Assembly: GCA_025455245.1 (NCBI GenBank)
Contig: JALOMX010000074.1
Coordinates: 1-8,304, forward strand
Direction of reading: 5' to 3'
DNA: 8,304 nucleotides
Source: Chitinophagaceae bacterium
GTDB lineage: Bacteria; Bacteroidota; Bacteroidia; Chitinophagales; Chitinophagaceae
The position numbers were made by a program, and so were the translations under genes. Each line of letters opens with the position of its first letter. Position 1 is the first letter of the stretch. Shown in pieces: positions 6,174-8,304 of the stretch. A model generated the notes under the pieces. It was not told where the DNA came from. It saw nothing but the letters and a program-made list of their open reading frames with translations, and searched no databases.

Positions 6174-8282
6174 TTAAGAAATTTTACTCCATTCGGTTTT
6201 GCCCTTTTGGTTTAACAGATGGTATCGTAAAGGCAGGTTTTCATTCATCATAAGTTCAATATCTTTTTCTAAAATCTGCAGCGCCATCCGCTGTGCCTGT
6301 TCCATTAATGCGCTGTCGTTTACCAGTGAAGCGAGTTTGAAATTCAGCAGCCCGCTTTGCCGGGTTCCCTCAATATCTCCCGGGCCACGCAGTTCCATAT
6401 CCTTTTCGGCAATTTTAAACCCATCGTTGGTCTGACACATGATTTTCAATCGTTCGCGTGCTTCGGCAGTCAGTTTATGCCCGGTCATCAATATGCAGAA
6501 ACTTTGCTCACTGCCCCTGCCTACCCTGCCGCGTAACTGATGCAACTGGCTTAATCCGAATTTTTCAGCGCTTTCAATGATCATCACCGAGGCATTGGGT
6601 ACGTTTACCCCCACCTCTATCACCGTCGTACTTACCATGATCTGTGTTTCGCCGTTTTTAAAGCGCATCATGTTGGTATCTTTTTCGGCGGGGTCCATTT
6701 TGCCATGCACCATGCTTATCCAATATCGTGGCTCCGGAAAAAAAGCCTTTACGTTTTCGTATCCCCGCATCAGGTTTTCATAAGCCATTTTTTCGCTCTC
6801 TTCAATCAGCGGAAAAATAATGTACACCTGCCGGCCCAGATCAATTTGCTGCCTTGCAAACTCCATCACATTATGCCTTGCGCTTTCAAGCCGGTGCACT
6901 GTGGTAACCGGTTTCCGGCCCGGGGGCAATTCATCCATCACACTGCAATCAAGGTCTCCAAAAAGGGTCATGCTCAGGGTTCGCGGAATGGGCGTGGCTG
7001 TCATCACCAGCACATGGGGCGGTATGTCGGCTTTTTGCCAGAGTTTGGCACGCTGCTCTACCCCAAAGCGGTGCTGCTCGTCAATGACCACAAAACCTAA
7101 TTTTTTAAATTGAACGGTATCTTCAATCAGGGCATGGGTACCAAGCAATATGGGCAGGCTTCCATCGGCAGCGGCTTCGAGCAACTCCCTGCGTTCGGCC
7201 GTGCGGGTACTTCCGGTAAGCAACCTTACGGGTACGCCCATGGGTTTCAGCAATTCACTGATGCCTTCAAAGTGTTGTCGTGCAAGTATTTCGGTGGGAG
7301 CCATCAGGCAGCATTGAAAACCGTTGTCAATAGCAATCAACATGCACAAGAGCGCTACAATGGTTTTTCCACTGCCCACATCGCCCTGCAACAGGCGGTT
7401 CATCTGATGGCCCCTTGCTGTATCGGAACGTATTTCTTTAATCACCCTTTTTTGTGCATTGGTAAGCGGAAAAGGAAGATGGTGGTTGTAAAAAGTATTG
7501 AAGTTTTCGCCTACGGTTGGAAACACCACGCCCCTGCTCGTTCTGTGCCTTTTAATTTTCACCTCATTCAACCGAAGCTGCACAAGGAACAATTCCTCGA
7601 ACTTAAGCCGGTTTAAGGCAGCATTGGCAAGGTCCATATTGGGCGGGAAATGAATGTGCCTGATGGCATCAAACCGCTGCATTAATCCCATTTGCTGCAA
7701 CACAGAAACGGGCATAAACTCCGGAAGGTCAGAAGGACTTAATTGAGGCAACAAAGCCGCCACCAATTTTCCGATGGCACGACCCGTAATAAATTTTTGC
7801 TTCAGTTTTTCAGTGGTAGGGTACACCGGCTCCAGGAAGTTTTTCCCTCCAACATTTTCCGTATCCACCGGTTCAATTTCGGGATGGGTGATCTGCGCCC
7901 GGTTTTTAAACCATGTTACTTTCCCGAAAACGAGATATTCTCCCCCTTTGGTCAATCCTTTTTTTGCCCATTGAACTCCCTGAAACCAAATCAGGTCGAG
8001 GGTACCGGTATCATCCTGCAAAATTCCATTTAGTCGCTTTGCTTTCTGAATACCCGATTCTTCAAGTTCAATCAGGCGGCCACGAACCTGCACAGTATCC
8101 ATGTGGGGTGTGATTGCCGAAATAGGGAATACCCTTGTTTTATCTACATAACGATACGGAAAATGCTGCAGCAAATCACCAAACGTATGGATGTTTAATT
8201 CCTTACGCAAAAGATCGCCCCGTTGCGGGCCTACACCCTTCAGGTATTCGATAGGTGATTGTAAAATGGAGTCGGCGGGCAT
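6174..8282 (-). CDS. recG: ATP-dependent DNA helicase RecG
   Basis: This 702-residue protein matches the usual length of RecG, the superfamily 2 helicase that remodels stalled replication forks and branch-migrates Holliday junctions. Seen in the sequence: N-terminal PIEYLKGVGP (10-19), a wedge/OB-fold region (about 60-140) that grips branched DNA, Walker A GDVGSGKT (301-308 region), motif Ia MAPTEILARQH, Walker B DEQHRFG (401-407), motif III TATPIPRT (428-435), motif VI QLRGRVGRG (582-590), and the TRG-type segment LRGPGDIEGTRQSG (631-644) that couples ATP use to DNA movement. No key residue is missing. The start is ATG 8282 (MPADSIL), which places the PIEYLKG motif at the expected position; a candidate -7 box lies just upstream. 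The gap to the next gene is 72 bases, and it has no evident functional link with the surface-protein genes downstream. Confidence 0.98.
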   Translation of the reverse strand: MPADSILQSPIEYLKGVGPQRGDLLRKELNIHTFGDLLQHFPYRYVDKTRVFPISAITPHMDTVQVRGRLIELEESGIQKAKRLNGILQDDTGTLDLIWFQGVQWAKKGLTKGGEYLVFGKVTWFKNRAQITHPEIEPVDTENVGGKNFLEPVYPTTEKLKQKFITGRAIGKLVAALLPQLSPSDLPEFMPVSVLQQMGLMQRFDAIRHIHFPPNMDLANAALNRLKFEELFLVQLRLNEVKIKRHRTSRGVVFPTVGENFNTFYNHHLPFPLTNAQKRVIKEIRSDTARGHQMNRLLQGDVGSGKTIVALLCMLIAIDNGFQCCLMAPTEILARQHFEGISELLKPMGVPVRLLTGSTRTAERRELLEAAADGSLPILLGTHALIEDTVQFKKLGFVVIDEQHRFGVEQRAKLWQKADIPPHVLVMTATPIPRTLSMTLFGDLDCSVMDELPPGRKPVTTVHRLESARHNVMEFARQQIDLGRQVYIIFPLIEESEKMAYENLMRGYENVKAFFPEPRYWISMVHGKMDPAEKDTNMMRFKNGETQIMVSTTVIEVGVNVPNASVMIIESAEKFGLSQLHQLRGRVGRGSEQSFCILMTGHKLTAEARERLKIMCQTNDGFKIAEKDMELRGPGDIEGTRQSGLLNFKLASLVNDSALMEQAQRMALQILEKDIELMMNENLPLRYHLLNQKGKTEWSKIS

Positions 8283-8289
8283 TCGGCTT

Positions 8290-8297
8290 CAAAGATA
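8290..8297 (-). promoter_or_regulatory. Candidate Bacteroidota -7 promoter box upstream of recG
   Basis: On the minus strand the sequence is TATCTTTG, an exact match to the TAnnTTTG consensus of the Bacteroidota primary sigma factor. It ends 7 bases before the recG ATG, so transcription would begin within a few bases of the start codon, giving a nearly leaderless mRNA. The expected -33 TTG element would lie outside the window and could not be checked. A match of this length can occur by chance. Confidence 0.5.
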
Positions 8298-8304
8298 AGG
8301 GGGT

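Noticed and set aside
7110..7616. Plus-strand 168-codon open frame opposite recG
   Set aside because: It overlaps the conserved helicase region on the other strand, and its translation shows no domain, signal peptide or plausible start context; it is an antisense shadow.

Overview
The window looks like a chromosomal segment from a member of the Bacteroidota. The evidence is a giant secreted protein with a type B type IX secretion (T9SS) sorting domain, a PorP/SprF-family outer-membrane protein next to it, a -7 promoter box of the TAnnTTTG type in front of recG, and no convincing Shine-Dalgarno sequences. The exact lineage cannot be fixed from the sequence. The multi-PKD/SBBP protein plus PorP arrangement would suit an environmental member of the Chitinophagia, Saprospiria or Sphingobacteriia (inference).

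All four genes are on the minus strand, so read the layout from high to low coordinates. (1) 8282-6174 is a complete recG (ATP-dependent DNA helicase), with a candidate promoter box just upstream. (2) After a 72-base gap, 6101-2442 is a 1219-residue secreted surface protein. It has a signal peptide, a conserved N-terminal module, a predicted seven-bladed SBBP-type beta-propeller, four PKD domains and a C-terminal type B T9SS sorting domain. (3) After 22 bases, 2419-1397 is a PorP/SprF-family outer-membrane protein. (4) After 37 bases, 1359-1 is the first 453 codons of a second surface protein, paralogous to gene 2, whose C-terminus lies outside the window. Its frame is open with no frameshift, although no ATG start gives it a signal peptide.

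Genes 2, 3 and 4 are tightly spaced and co-directional, so they probably form one operon. By analogy with sprB-sprF of Flavobacterium, the PorP/SprF protein probably assists export or surface attachment of the large type B cargo. The unusual point is that one PorP/SprF gene sits between two paralogous propeller proteins. RecG is a housekeeping repair helicase and is probably unrelated in function. Coding density is very high, and no stretch longer than 72 bases lacks a gene. I see no RNA genes, insertion sequences, CRISPR arrays or defence systems.
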